Source: WTGJ01 sp965237765 (GTDB taxonomy: Bacteria > Chloroflexota > Anaerolineae > Aggregatilineales > Phototrophicaceae). From it: 64,000 nt of DNA. The translations under genes were made by a program, and so were the position numbers. The stretch is taken from assembly GCA_965237765.1 (NCBI GenBank), contig OZ250157.1:2418001-2482000 (forward strand). Reading direction: 5' to 3'. Below the pieces are notes generated by a model. The model was not told the DNA's origin. It did no database searches and saw only the letters and a program-made list of their open reading frames with translations. Positions 34,329 through 42,480 of the stretch are shown piece after piece (positions within the stretch are counted from its first letter, which is position 1; every line of letters starts with the position of its first letter).

Positions 34329-35210
34329 TCAGCTTTCCGCCTGTCGCCAGGCGGCGCAGATCGTGTTGACCAGCAACATCGTGCGCGTCATTGGCCCCAC
34401 GCCACCGGGCACCTTGCTAATAGCGCCAACGACTCCGCTCGCCGCAGCGAAATCCACATCGCCCACCCAACGATAGCCGCGCTTGTCGGTCGGATCGTTA
34501 ATGCGGTTGGTGCCTACGTCGATCACGACGGTACCTTCTCGCAACCAATCCGCCTGCACGAAATTAGGTCGTCCGATCGCTGCGATGACCACGTCCGCGC
34601 GCCGCAATTTTGCCGGCAAGTCGCGCGTGCGGCTATGGCAGATGGTGACGGTGGCGTTGGCTTTCACCAGCATCATGGCCATTGGCAGCCCGACGATATT
34701 GCTGCGCCCAAGCACGACGGCCTCAGCGCCGCTCAATTCCACGCCCGCTTCCTTGAGCAATTCCATGCAACCGCTGGGCGTTGCCGGCGCGAAAGTTGGT
34801 TCGCGGCCTTTCATCGCCAGCTTGCCGATATTGATCGGATGGAAGCCGTCGACATCCTTGGGGAGGGCGACGAGTTGCAACGCGCGCTCTTCGTTGATTT
34901 GGGACGGTAACGGTAACTGTACTAGTATGCCATGCACGCGAGGGTCGTCATTTAGGGCCGCGATGGTGGCTTCCACTTCGGCCTGTGTGCTGCTGGAATC
35001 CAGCTCGTACGTCTGCGAGATAATGCCCACTTTTTGACAATCGCGTCGCTTCATCCGCACGTATTGGGCGGAAGCGGGGTCGTCGCTCGCCAGCACGGCG
35101 CTCAATTGTGGTGGATAGCCGAAGCGCTCAGTAAAACGAGCGGCCTCCTCGGCCAACTTTGTTTGCATGCGTTTGGCGAGCGCGTTGCCATCCAATATCC
35201 TGGCCGCCAC
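34329..35210 (-). CDS. folD: Methylenetetrahydrofolate dehydrogenase / cyclohydrolase
   Basis: Bifunctional one-carbon enzyme: 5,10-methylene-THF to 10-formyl-THF via methenyl-THF. From the GTG at 35210 it has 293 residues. The catalytic Lys lies in SAQYVRMKRRDCQKVG, VQLPLPSQI and VDGFHPINIGKL match the family, and the NADP site has VVLGRSNIVGLPMAMML. The C-terminal PGGVGPMTRTMLL is a signature. The GTG start is supported by AGGAAGGGA 6 nt upstream; the open frame begins at another GTG 21 bp earlier. The first gene of the island, it may serve the one-carbon products of purine degradation or general C1 flow. Confidence 0.95.
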   Translation of the reverse strand: MAARILDGNALAKRMQTKLAEEAARFTERFGYPPQLSAVLASDDPASAQYVRMKRRDCQKVGIISQTYELDSSSTQAEVEATIAALNDDPRVHGILVQLPLPSQINEERALQLVALPKDVDGFHPINIGKLAMKGREPTFAPATPSGCMELLKEAGVELSGAEAVVLGRSNIVGLPMAMMLVKANATVTICHSRTRDLPAKLRRADVVIAAIGRPNFVQADWLREGTVVIDVGTNRINDPTDKRGYRWVGDVDFAAASGVVGAISKVPGGVGPMTRTMLLVNTICAAWRQAES

Positions 35211-35231
35211 TGTGATTCCCTTCCTCTTCAC

Positions 35232-35304
35232 TGCAGGAACACTATACCCAATTCGCCCAAGATGCTGCTACACTGGGATAGTCAACGATAGGTGAGGCGC
35301 GCAC
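35232..35304. promoter_or_regulatory. Divergent promoter region between folD and the guanylate-kinase-like gene
   Basis: On the minus strand TATAGT (35246-35241) would start transcription about 25-30 bp before the folD GTG, with the SD in the leader. On the plus strand TGC-TACACT (35256-35264) is an extended -10 element placed for the gene beginning at 35305. Neither has a strong -35. This could drive the 23-kb minus-strand island. Confidence 0.35.
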
Positions 35305-36276
35305 GTGGGCGAAGCGAAGACGGGGTTATTCTTCGCGCTGGTTGGCCCAGGCGGCGCCGGCAAGACCACGCTCCTCAAAGCGGCCCTCGGGCAGATCGAT
35401 AACCTGCGGCAGTTGGCGACGGCTACCACGCGCGCGCCGCGGGCCGGCGAAGCACATGGCCGCGAGCGTTATTTCCTCAACGAAACGGAATTCGTCGCGC
35501 AAATCCGCGCCAACTCTTTCTACGAATATGAAGAAGTGCACCCAGGCACCTTTTACGGCACACCGCGCGCGGATATTGACGCTGCGCTCTGCGCCGGCCG
35601 TGATCTCATCGCCGATATCGACGCCAAAGGCGCCTGTTTCTTGCGCGTTGCTTTGCCTAATAATTTGTGCCTCGTTTTCGTCGCACCGCCCGATATATCA
35701 ACCTTGCGCGCGCGCCTGGAAGGGCGCGGTGATGCGGCGGCGGCCACTCAGGCGCGCATCGTTCGCTTCACCTGGGAGATGGCCTTCGCGGATGTGTGTG
35801 ACGAGATGATTGTCAACGAAACGTTGGCGAGCGCGGTGGCTGCGCTGAGCGCCATTGTCGAAGCAGCTCGGGCAAGTCGGCGCGCGCGTGGCACGCTGCC
35901 CTTTTACGCCCGCGTCTTGCCCATTCGTAGGGATTGCCTCAACCTGCGCGCGGATGAGCGGGCTTTGCCGCAAACCCAATTGCGCGAGCATGAGCTGCCA
36001 CATGAAGCAGCCTGGCGAGCTATTGAGGAGAATTTACATCTTCCGCCGCGACGAGAGAATATGAGCCCCGGGCAAATTGCGGCGCGCGATTTTATGCCCA
36101 TCTTGCATGTGACTCCTTCGCCGGATGCGGTTGTGTTTGAATATATCTACTCGCTGGCGATGGACGAGCAGTTGCCGGCAGGATGGTGCGCATGTCCGCT
36201 GGAGCAGGCGCCGCTCTCCAGTGACGTGCGCGCGGCCATCCAAGCGCGATTTCAGCGCCAACCTGCCGACGTCTAA
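35305..36276 (+). CDS. Guanylate-kinase-like domain fused to a C-terminal domain (Nudix-like, degenerate)
   Basis: Chain of 323 residues starting with GTG (GAGG at -10). Residues 7 to about 190 resemble guanylate kinase: P-loop GPGGAGKTT (canonical GPSGxGKGT), TTRAPRAGEAHGRERYFL, FYEYEEVHPGTFYGTP and FVAPPDISTLRARLEGRG. Residues about 195-323 are a second domain with LPFYARVLPIRRDC, then LREHELPHEAAWRAIEENL, which resembles a Nudix box with some catalytic residues altered. Guanylate kinase phosphorylates GMP; the substituted P-loop (K-T-T, and Gly for Ser) may mean an altered substrate. I could not find a separate gmk in the window, so it could also be the housekeeping enzyme. Confidence 0.65.
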   Translation: MGEAKTGLFFALVGPGGAGKTTLLKAALGQIDNLRQLATATTRAPRAGEAHGRERYFLNETEFVAQIRANSFYEYEEVHPGTFYGTPRADIDAALCAGRDLIADIDAKGACFLRVALPNNLCLVFVAPPDISTLRARLEGRGDAAAATQARIVRFTWEMAFADVCDEMIVNETLASAVAALSAIVEAARASRRARGTLPFYARVLPIRRDCLNLRADERALPQTQLREHELPHEAAWRAIEENLHLPPRRENMSPGQIAARDFMPILHVTPSPDAVVFEYIYSLAMDEQLPAGWCACPLEQAPLSSDVRAAIQARFQRQPADV

Positions 36277-36286
36277 AGGTCTAAAG

Positions 36287-37279
36287 ATGGTCGTTGCGGT
36301 CAGTGATCCCCACACGCAAGACGAAGAAGCTGCCGCTCTTGCCCAATACGCCGCTGCTCATACTGGAGCGGTTATCTTCGATCACAGCCATGCGCCTACC
36401 CTACTCATGCGCGGCGCAGACACCTTCGCACTGCTGCAACGTCTGAGCACGAATGATGTCGCGAGCCTCGCAGTTGATGAAGCTTGCCCCACCCTATTCC
36501 TCAATGCGACCGGCCGCATCTTGGAGCGTGTCATCGTTCAGCGAGAGGGCGATGACGCACGCCTCTTCCTCGAACCCGGCCGCGACACTCTCCTGCTGCC
36601 CTACCTGCAGCGCAATATCTTCTTCCGCGATGACGTTACAGTCGCGTGGGAGACCGATCGGTCGCGATTCGAAATCATTGGGCCGCTAGCCATGAAAACC
36701 CTCTCCTCGCTCGATCTGGTTACACACGGCGCCAGCGCCATTCGCACAGATAACGATCGAGAAGATGGCTGGCTCATCAGTTGCCGCACTGTGGCTGGGT
36801 CGGCGCTTTGGCGGGCCATCCAGGTGTCGTCTCCCGCGATCCTGAAGGGTAGCGAAAGCATCCGTGAATTCCTGCGCATCGAAAGCGGTCTCCCCGCGGC
36901 GGATCGCGAACTCACGCCCGTTTACTTACCACTCGAATTGGGGCTATGGGATGAAGTGAGCTTCGATAAGGGTTGCTATATCGGCCAGGAAATCATCGCG
37001 CGCATGGAGAGTCGACAGCAATTGGCACGACTCTTGGTTTGCCTCGAACTCGATGATTCAGCGGTGCCAGACATGATATTGCTGCGCGATGGCAAGCGCG
37101 TCGGTAAAATCACGAGCATCGCGCGCGGCCCATTTTGCTCCAGCGGAGATTGGCGCGGCCTGGGCGTGGTGAGGCGGGGGAGCGCTGTACCGGAAACGGA
37201 ATTGATCGTCAGGGAAACGCAGGCGTGCGCACGTGTTCGTGCTGTCGCCGGCCGACAACCGGCCTGGGCCACCGCATAG
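36287..37279 (+). CDS. YgfZ/GcvT-like folate-binding protein
   Basis: Probable iron-sulphur cluster assembly or tRNA-modification factor, 330 residues from the ATG at 36287 (AAAGG at -9). The family hallmark is FDKGCYIGQEIIARM, the KGCYxGQE motif around the essential Cys. The N-terminal half shows the GcvT aminomethyl-transferase fold: LLMRGADTFALLQRLSTNDV, LFLNATGRILERVIVQREGD. The frame is open 54 codons further upstream within the previous gene but without family similarity. It follows the kinase-like gene by 10 bp. The Fe-S role would suit the Rieske and molybdenum enzymes here, but this is general. Confidence 0.9.
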   Translation: MVVAVSDPHTQDEEAAALAQYAAAHTGAVIFDHSHAPTLLMRGADTFALLQRLSTNDVASLAVDEACPTLFLNATGRILERVIVQREGDDARLFLEPGRDTLLLPYLQRNIFFRDDVTVAWETDRSRFEIIGPLAMKTLSSLDLVTHGASAIRTDNDREDGWLISCRTVAGSALWRAIQVSSPAILKGSESIREFLRIESGLPAADRELTPVYLPLELGLWDEVSFDKGCYIGQEIIARMESRQQLARLLVCLELDDSAVPDMILLRDGKRVGKITSIARGPFCSSGDWRGLGVVRRGSAVPETELIVRETQACARVRAVAGRQPAWATA

Positions 37280-37298
37280 TCCTTCATATAGCAAGCGT

Positions 37299-37760
37299 TT
37301 AGTTATTGCCAGGAACTGGCCCATCGAAGAAGAGCTGCCACCAGAGCCGCCAATTCGCTGAGGTGTTATAGGTAGCGATATTGGTTTCGGTGTAACTACT
37401 CCTCAGTGACGGATTCGTATCGGTCGCCGCAGGCGCATCCGAGTTCGGCGCGGCACCCAGCGTAAAGACGAGCGTTTCGCCCGGGCGCAACATCTTCGCT
37501 TCACCTCGCGCCCAAAATTCAATGTACGCGTCGCTCTGGATAAAAGCCAGTTCCTCGCGCAAGGCGGTGCGTTCTGCTTCCAACGCGAGGAGTTCGGCGC
37601 TCGTCTGTGCGAATTCGGCGTGTAGGGGTTTCGCTTCCGAAATGCGTTTGGTGAATTGGAATGCGAGCAACATCCCCAACGCGAGCGCAACCGTGAACAT
37701 GAGCTGTAAGCTGGCTAGATATTGCCGCCGTTCCTGCAATTGCCGCACGTTATCCGGCAT
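37299..37760 (-). CDS. FtsB/DivIC-like septum formation protein
   Basis: Small single-pass membrane protein of 153 residues, from the ATG at 37760 (GGGGG at -5). A TM helix (about 20-38, VALALGMLLAFQF) is followed by a coiled coil (about 45-80, TSAELLALEAERTALREEL) and AYIEFWARGEAKMLRPGETLVF, close to the FtsB/DivIC motif YIExxARxxLgxvkPGE. Family members bridge FtsL and FtsQ in the divisome. The long C-terminal tail (SAPAATDTNPSLRSSY..NWRLWWQLFFDG) has two Trp clusters, perhaps membrane-contacting. The frame extends upstream through a terminator and into tRNA-Leu, so the inner ATG must be used. Confidence 0.8.
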   Translation of the reverse strand: MPDNVRQLQERRQYLASLQLMFTVALALGMLLAFQFTKRISEAKPLHAEFAQTSAELLALEAERTALREELAFIQSDAYIEFWARGEAKMLRPGETLVFTLGAAPNSDAPAATDTNPSLRSSYTETNIATYNTSANWRLWWQLFFDGPVPGNN

Positions 37761-37818
37761 GCTGCCCCCAAGCATATCCCCTAGAATATTCGAATGGAGC
37801 AAAGCCGCAACGCCCATG

Positions 37819-37842
37819 AAAAAAGCCCGGCACGACCGGGCT
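37819..37842 (-). terminator. Rho-independent terminator of tRNA-Leu
   Basis: On the minus strand AGCCCGG (37842-37836) pairs with CCGGGCT (37830-37824) across a five-base loop (TCGTG), followed by a run of T residues down to 37819. It lies just 4 bp after the tRNA-Leu 3' end. It cuts through the upstream extension of the FtsB-like open frame, which is why that frame cannot start there. Confidence 0.8.
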
Positions 37843-37846
37843 ATTT

Positions 37847-37930
37847 TGCCGAAGGTGGGAGTCGAACCCACACTCCCCAAAGGGAACTACGCCCTGAACG
37901 TAGCGCGTCTGCCTGTTCCGCCACTTCGGC
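37847..37930 (-). tRNA. tRNA-Leu (CAG)
   Basis: 84 nt without encoded CCA. The acceptor stem GCCGAAG/CTTCGGC closes perfectly, with A as discriminator. The anticodon arm is CTACG-TTCAGGG-CGTAG with anticodon CAG, read as Leu (CUG). A long variable arm (CCC/GGG stem) and the GTGGG-TTCGACT-CCCAC T-arm fit class II tRNA-Leu. It is followed directly by a terminator, so it is a single-gene transcript or the end of one. Confidence 0.97.
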
Positions 37931-37976
37931 TCGGACGATAGTGTAGCGCGAGGGCGAGGTTCGCGTCAACCGCCAT

Positions 37977-39176
37977 TCAGGCGACCACTCCTTCTGTCAA
38001 CAGCCGCTCGATGTCCGCTTCCGTATGATCCAATTGTGCCAATATCTCGCGCGTGTGTTCGCCCAGGCGCGGCGGATGGCGGCGGTAGACGAGCGGTGTT
38101 TCCCGAAGCTGCACTGGCGTGGCAATGGAGCGTAATTCGCCCAACTCAGGGTGATCCAGTGTGATGACCATGCCGCGGGCTTGCACATTCTCGTCGGTGA
38201 GCGCCTCTTCGATATTGTTGATACGGCCGGCGGGTACTCCCCCCGCGCGTAATAACGGTAGCCATACGCTAACCGGGCGCTGGCTGATGATCTGGCGGAC
38301 GCGACTCATCGTCTCGTCATAGTGCGCGACGCGATCGGCATTCTTGGCGAAGCGAGGGTCTTTCGCCCAGCCCTCATGACCGATTAGCGCGCAGAAGGAG
38401 CGCCAGACGTTATCTGAACCGACGCCCAGGATGAACCAGTCGCCATCGCTGCCCTGGACTGCTTCATAGGGCGCGATCTGGGGGTGGCGATTGCCCATGC
38501 GCACCGGCACTTTCTCAGTGGAGAAATACTCGCCAGCGTAATTCTCCAACCAGGTAAGCTGGCCTTCTTGCAGCGATTGGTCGATGAATTGGCCGTGGCC
38601 GGTTTGTTCCCGTACCCGCAAAGCGGCGAGGATGCCGACCAGCGTGAAGAGACCACAGGTCATATCCGCCATCGGGCTCAAGAAGCGCATCGGCGCGCCA
38701 TCCGGCTCTCCTGTGAGCGACATCGTGCCGGATTCCGCCTGGGCAACGAGGTCGTAACCCGGTTGGTCGGCGCGCGGTCCCTCCCGACCATAGCCGCTAA
38801 TGGAGGCATAAATCAGGCGCGGGTTGCTCGCAGAAAGAGTCGCATAATCCATCCCGTATTTTTGAAGAGAAGCGCGCGTCGCCAGGTTTGTCAGAAAGAT
38901 ATCAGCGCCGTCGGTGAGCTGGCGCAGGATGCCCTGGCCGCTGGCGTTGGCGATATTCAAGGCAAGGCTGCGCTTATTGCGGTTCACGGAAAGATAATAA
39001 GTGCTCTGGTCTCCGATATATGGCGGTCCCCATTGGCGTGATTGGTCACCGACGCCGGGTCGCTCAATCTTGATGACATCAGCACCCAAATCCCCCAGCA
39101 TCATGGTGCAATAAGGGCCGGCAAGCGCTTGAGTTTGGTCGATGACGCGCATCCCTGCGAGTGGCCCATCAGTCAT
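37977..39176 (-). CDS. CaiB/BaiF-type (class III) CoA-transferase
   Basis: Transfers CoA between carboxylates such as formyl/oxalyl or succinyl/carnitine-like substrates. The 399 residues show GMRVIDQTQALAGPYCTMMLGDLGADVIKIE at the N-terminus (split here as family signature), VNRNKRSLALNI, and YASISGYGREGP; the nucleophilic Asp likely lies in SPMADMTCGL. Length and C-terminal VYRRHPPRLGEHT are typical. The start overlaps the MFS gene by 4 bp, so it ends the sugar/nucleoside island. The acceptor is unknown. It could activate an acid made from the aldehyde or hydroxy product of the upstream aldolase branch. Confidence 0.88.
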   Translation of the reverse strand: MTDGPLAGMRVIDQTQALAGPYCTMMLGDLGADVIKIERPGVGDQSRQWGPPYIGDQSTYYLSVNRNKRSLALNIANASGQGILRQLTDGADIFLTNLATRASLQKYGMDYATLSASNPRLIYASISGYGREGPRADQPGYDLVAQAESGTMSLTGEPDGAPMRFLSPMADMTCGLFTLVGILAALRVREQTGHGQFIDQSLQEGQLTWLENYAGEYFSTEKVPVRMGNRHPQIAPYEAVQGSDGDWFILGVGSDNVWRSFCALIGHEGWAKDPRFAKNADRVAHYDETMSRVRQIISQRPVSVWLPLLRAGGVPAGRINNIEEALTDENVQARGMVITLDHPELGELRSIATPVQLRETPLVYRRHPPRLGEHTREILAQLDHTEADIERLLTEGVVA

Positions 39177-40381
39177 GCGAGATTCCTCCGCTGCTTCCTA
39201 GCAATCTCCATGAATAATAGCGCGGCGCAGATGCTAGCCGCCCATATGCCGAACACCTGCGCCCAACGCCCGGATTCCGCTAGCGAGCCAATGACCGTTC
39301 CCGAAGCACCACCCGCCACACTCCAGACCGCGGTCAGCAAACCGCCCGCGGAAGATACCCGCCCTGCCGGCGCCAGCAGCAATGGCAACGCGCTCAGCGT
39401 CAGGCTGGCGAGGCCGCTTGCCGCCAGAACGGCGACGAAGGTGGCGATTAGCGTCATCCAACCGCCAAGTAGTGCGCCGCCGAGCGTACTTGCGATGAGC
39501 GTCAGTTGAAATATTCGTGTCGTTCGCAGAGCATCTTTCCCGCTCGCCAACAATCGGCCAGCCAATAACATGCCAGGCACGCCCAACAGCGGCAATACAG
39601 CCGTCTGCGCGCGTTGCCAATTGGGTGGCAACGGCACGTTTGCTGCTACCAGCGTAGGCAACCAGAGCAATAATCCTAGGTAGACGAAACCGGTGCAGGC
39701 AGCGATGAACAGGTAGGGCCACCAAGTGCGTAATTCACGGGTGATTTCGCTCCACTGTAAATTGGCGTTTGGGTTGGCGCTATGGTTTGGTGGCGCATCC
39801 AGACCGCTGCGCCACCAAGCAAATGCAGCCAGGGCCAGCATGATGCCTGGCAGCCAAAACAACGCGCGCCATTCTGCGCCCAGCGCCAGCAAGAGAACTG
39901 AGATCCCCCAGCTCGCTGCGGTGCCAACTTGGAAGCTCATCGCGAAGGGCGTCGCGAGGTGGCGGCGCTGCCTTTCATCGAAGCGAGCGTTCAGGATGCG
40001 CAGCATCGGCCCCCAGCCCGCCGCTTGCGCGAAGCCATTCATAGCCCAGAGCGCGAGCATGGGCGCAAACGCATCCTGCGCCGCGAAGAGCAGATTCGTC
40101 ACCGCGATCACCACGAGGCCGAACAACACCATCCAACGAGGGCGGATGACATTACCTAGCTGACCGTGCACGAGCTGGCCGACGCCATATGCCCAGAAAA
40201 AGACAGTCCCCAGCCAACCAACTTCACCCAGGCTGAGTCCGAGCGCCGCCGCCAGTAACGGAAAGGCCGGGCTGATGTTGACGCGGCCCAGATAATAAGC
40301 GGTGTAAGTAGCCCAGCAGCGCCGGATGAGTGCCAGTTCGGCCGGTTGGTAGTGCGCCTTTTGGTCCGAAAGTTTAGCCAC
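39173..40381 (-). CDS. MFS transporter (OPA/organophosphate-like)
   Basis: Integral membrane transporter of 402 residues with about 12 hydrophobic helices. YYLGRVNISPAFPLLAAALGLS opens the first repeat, and GFAQAAGWGPMLRILNARFDERQRR resembles the loop after TM4 of organophosphate or hexuronate symporters. It lies between the isomerase-like and CoA-transferase genes, overlapping them by 8 and 4 bp. It may import the substrate sugar acid or export a product. The specificity is not readable from sequence. Confidence 0.82.
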   Translation of the reverse strand: MAKLSDQKAHYQPAELALIRRCWATYTAYYLGRVNISPAFPLLAAALGLSLGEVGWLGTVFFWAYGVGQLVHGQLGNVIRPRWMVLFGLVVIAVTNLLFAAQDAFAPMLALWAMNGFAQAAGWGPMLRILNARFDERQRRHLATPFAMSFQVGTAASWGISVLLLALGAEWRALFWLPGIMLALAAFAWWRSGLDAPPNHSANPNANLQWSEITRELRTWWPYLFIAACTGFVYLGLLLWLPTLVAANVPLPPNWQRAQTAVLPLLGVPGMLLAGRLLASGKDALRTTRIFQLTLIASTLGGALLGGWMTLIATFVAVLAASGLASLTLSALPLLLAPAGRVSSAGGLLTAVWSVAGGASGTVIGSLAESGRWAQVFGIWAASICAALLFMEIARKQRRNLA

Positions 40382-41810
40382 GCTGCAAATAATCGCGGTA
40401 AGGTACGCGTTCCACCAGGCGCAAGCCCTTCCAGGCTGCCAACTCCATCAGCTCATCAGTAACATCGCCGATGCCCACCGCAAAATGGTGCTCATGGCCA
40501 TTTACGATGAGGCTATTGAAGAGATCCCAGTGGGAGACGGTCTCTTTATTGAGCTCGAAATCGGCGAACCAGCCGCGCGTGCCATCGAAGCCGCTCGTCT
40601 CGTGCGGCACGATGCTCGCACGTGCGACGAGGAGTTGGCTGCCACCATCGCCGAGGTAGGTGAAGGTAGTGGCCGGTCGCGGCGCAAAGACCAAATCGCC
40701 CGCCACGCCTACGGGCGGCTCGTCTGAAAAGCGCCCGAGCGTGACGTGATCCACCCAGCGGATGCCCTTCTCGTCGGCGAAATGGCGCGGCGTTACGCCG
40801 CAATGGAACATCATCATTGCAGGTGAATTCGGGTCGAAGGCGGCCAGATCCAACAACGTCGATGATTGCGCCTCGCCGCTCAGCTCATTGAGCAAGAGCA
40901 TGCTGATCGCGCCCTGGATATCGCCCTCGCAGGAAACCGCGAGGTTGTCGTCGCTGCCCAACCAGCTATAGGCCATGCAGGGCACAATGCCGTATAGCTC
41001 TTGAATACGCGACCAACATTGCACCGCCAGCGCGTCATATTTCCGTTCAGCCACTAACTGCTTGAGCGCCAAATATACCCGCGTGACGCGCGAGAAGGTC
41101 TGCGGGTTGCTGACGGTCACTTCGGCCGCCGCGGCGCGCATGATCTCCGCTTGAGCGGCGACGTCCGCCTCATCAAAACGCTCGGCGAGCGCGACGAGTT
41201 CTTCCATTTCGTGCTCGACGAGCGTCGTGCCGAGGCGGTCTTGTATTTGCTCTGGATCCACTTCCAGGTTGTAAAAACCGGGTGAGACGCCGCCAATCCA
41301 ACCGACGCGCGCATTCTCCAAACGGAGCAGGCCGCGTAGTGCGCGCACGGTGATCCCGAAGCGGCGCTGGAAAATGGGCGTATCTACGTGGTCGTAATAC
41401 CACTTGAACGGGATATCACGCGCGCGCAGCGTTCGTTTCAGGATGCTCGAGTGCTCCTGCAGCGCGACGAGCGAATGCAATTGCACTTCGCCATCCAACG
41501 CGGGGTCCGGCAATGACCAAATGCCCAGCCGTGGCGCGCATTCCAGCAGCGGTAGTAGTTGCTCGCCGATGCTGATGGAACTGTTCTGGATAAGGAGAAA
41601 ATCCAGATCCGCCGCGCGCAGGGTATCGGCGGCGCGTTGGGAATCGGCCTCGCTTTGTAGTGGTTCGGAGATGGCGTGTAGCTCGAAACCCCAATCGTTG
41701 GCCAGCTGTTGTAAACCCTCGATCGAACGCTCCCGATAGCCCAGCTTCTCGGCGAAATACGAACCTAGTGATAGGCCAGCGAAGCCGACGCGCAGACATC
41801 TTCCAAGCAT
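40374..41810 (-). CDS. L-fucose/L-arabinose isomerase-like protein
   Basis: Protein of 478 residues related to the large aldose-ketose isomerase group. It starts with RVGFAGLSLGSYFAEKLGY; CWSRIQELYGIVPCMAYSWLG and AMMMFHCGVTPRHFADE match conserved regions near the metal and substrate site of fucose isomerase-like proteins. Family members interconvert aldoses and ketoses with Mn2+, though many homologues are uncharacterised. Its position before DhaL (4-bp gap) and after an aldolase suggests it makes a ketose for phosphorylation and aldol cleavage. Ribose or a modified pentose is a candidate given the nucleoside hydrolases upstream. That is inference. Confidence 0.7.
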   Translation of the reverse strand: MLGRCLRVGFAGLSLGSYFAEKLGYRERSIEGLQQLANDWGFELHAISEPLQSEADSQRAADTLRAADLDFLLIQNSSISIGEQLLPLLECAPRLGIWSLPDPALDGEVQLHSLVALQEHSSILKRTLRARDIPFKWYYDHVDTPIFQRRFGITVRALRGLLRLENARVGWIGGVSPGFYNLEVDPEQIQDRLGTTLVEHEMEELVALAERFDEADVAAQAEIMRAAAAEVTVSNPQTFSRVTRVYLALKQLVAERKYDALAVQCWSRIQELYGIVPCMAYSWLGSDDNLAVSCEGDIQGAISMLLLNELSGEAQSSTLLDLAAFDPNSPAMMMFHCGVTPRHFADEKGIRWVDHVTLGRFSDEPPVGVAGDLVFAPRPATTFTYLGDGGSQLLVARASIVPHETSGFDGTRGWFADFELNKETVSHWDLFNSLIVNGHEHHFAVGIGDVTDELMELAAWKGLRLVERVPYRDYLQRG

Positions 41811-41814
41811 TTCT

Positions 41815-42468
41815 CTACTCCTTACCCATATATAACGTCTTACAGGCGTCGTGCCAGGCGGCGAATAAAGTGGCTACACTGCGTGCGCCGGCATCCATAT
41901 GCCCACGCGATCGTTCGCCGAGGTATTTGGCGCGGCCATGCCTGGCGACGAGCGGTATCGTGGCTTCGGCGCCGGTCTGGGCAGCATCAGCGGCGTCCTG
42001 GAGCGCTTCTGCAAAAGTGGCGCCGGATTTCGCCCCGGCTTTGAGCGAATGGACGGCCGGTTCGAGCGCATCCAACAATGTCTTATCACCCAAATCCGCG
42101 CGGCTGCGGCGCTGGACGCTGGCTAATCCGGCTACGCATGCCGCCGTGAATTGCGCCATGCTGAGCGACGGTTCGCCGCGGATGGCCGTCGCAACCCCCA
42201 GGAAGAAGCTCCCGAAAAGCGCGCCCGCCGCGCCGCCCATGCGGTTCATCAATTGCGTGGCGGTTTGCAGCAACATTTCGCTCATCGTCGCCTCGGCAGT
42301 CAAGCCCACAATGGCGCCAGCAAAACCCGCCGCAAGGCCACTGCCATGGTCGCCGTCGCCCAGTGCGGCATCGAGCGCGTCTGTTTCGGCGTGGCCCTCC
42401 TGCCAGCTGGTTGCCGCCGCGCGCAGTAAGACCAACAGCTGTTCTGTCCCAATTTGCTCTTCCGTCAT
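41815..42468 (-). CDS. DhaL-type ATP/ADP-binding subunit of a dihydroxyacetone-kinase-like enzyme
   Basis: Nucleotide-binding subunit of 217 residues, all-alpha barrel: LDAALGDGDHGSGLAAGFAG (metal-ADP loop with Asp ligands), MNRMGGAAGALFGSFFLG, DLGDKTLLDALEPAV and GERSRGHMDAGARS. It is encoded 12 bp after DhaK and 4 bp before the isomerase gene. No DhaM phosphotransferase partner is nearby, so ATP may be the donor as in fused Dha kinases. Ketose substrates other than dihydroxyacetone (for example erythrulose) are known for such kinases. Confidence 0.9.
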   Translation of the reverse strand: MTEEQIGTEQLLVLLRAAATSWQEGHAETDALDAALGDGDHGSGLAAGFAGAIVGLTAEATMSEMLLQTATQLMNRMGGAAGALFGSFFLGVATAIRGEPSLSMAQFTAACVAGLASVQRRSRADLGDKTLLDALEPAVHSLKAGAKSGATFAEALQDAADAAQTGAEATIPLVARHGRAKYLGERSRGHMDAGARSVATLFAAWHDACKTLYMGKE

Positions 42469-42480
42469 ACCAGAGCGCCT

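Noticed and set aside
37761..37880. N-terminal extension of the FtsB-like protein
   Set aside because: The extra codons cross the tRNA-Leu terminator and tRNA itself.
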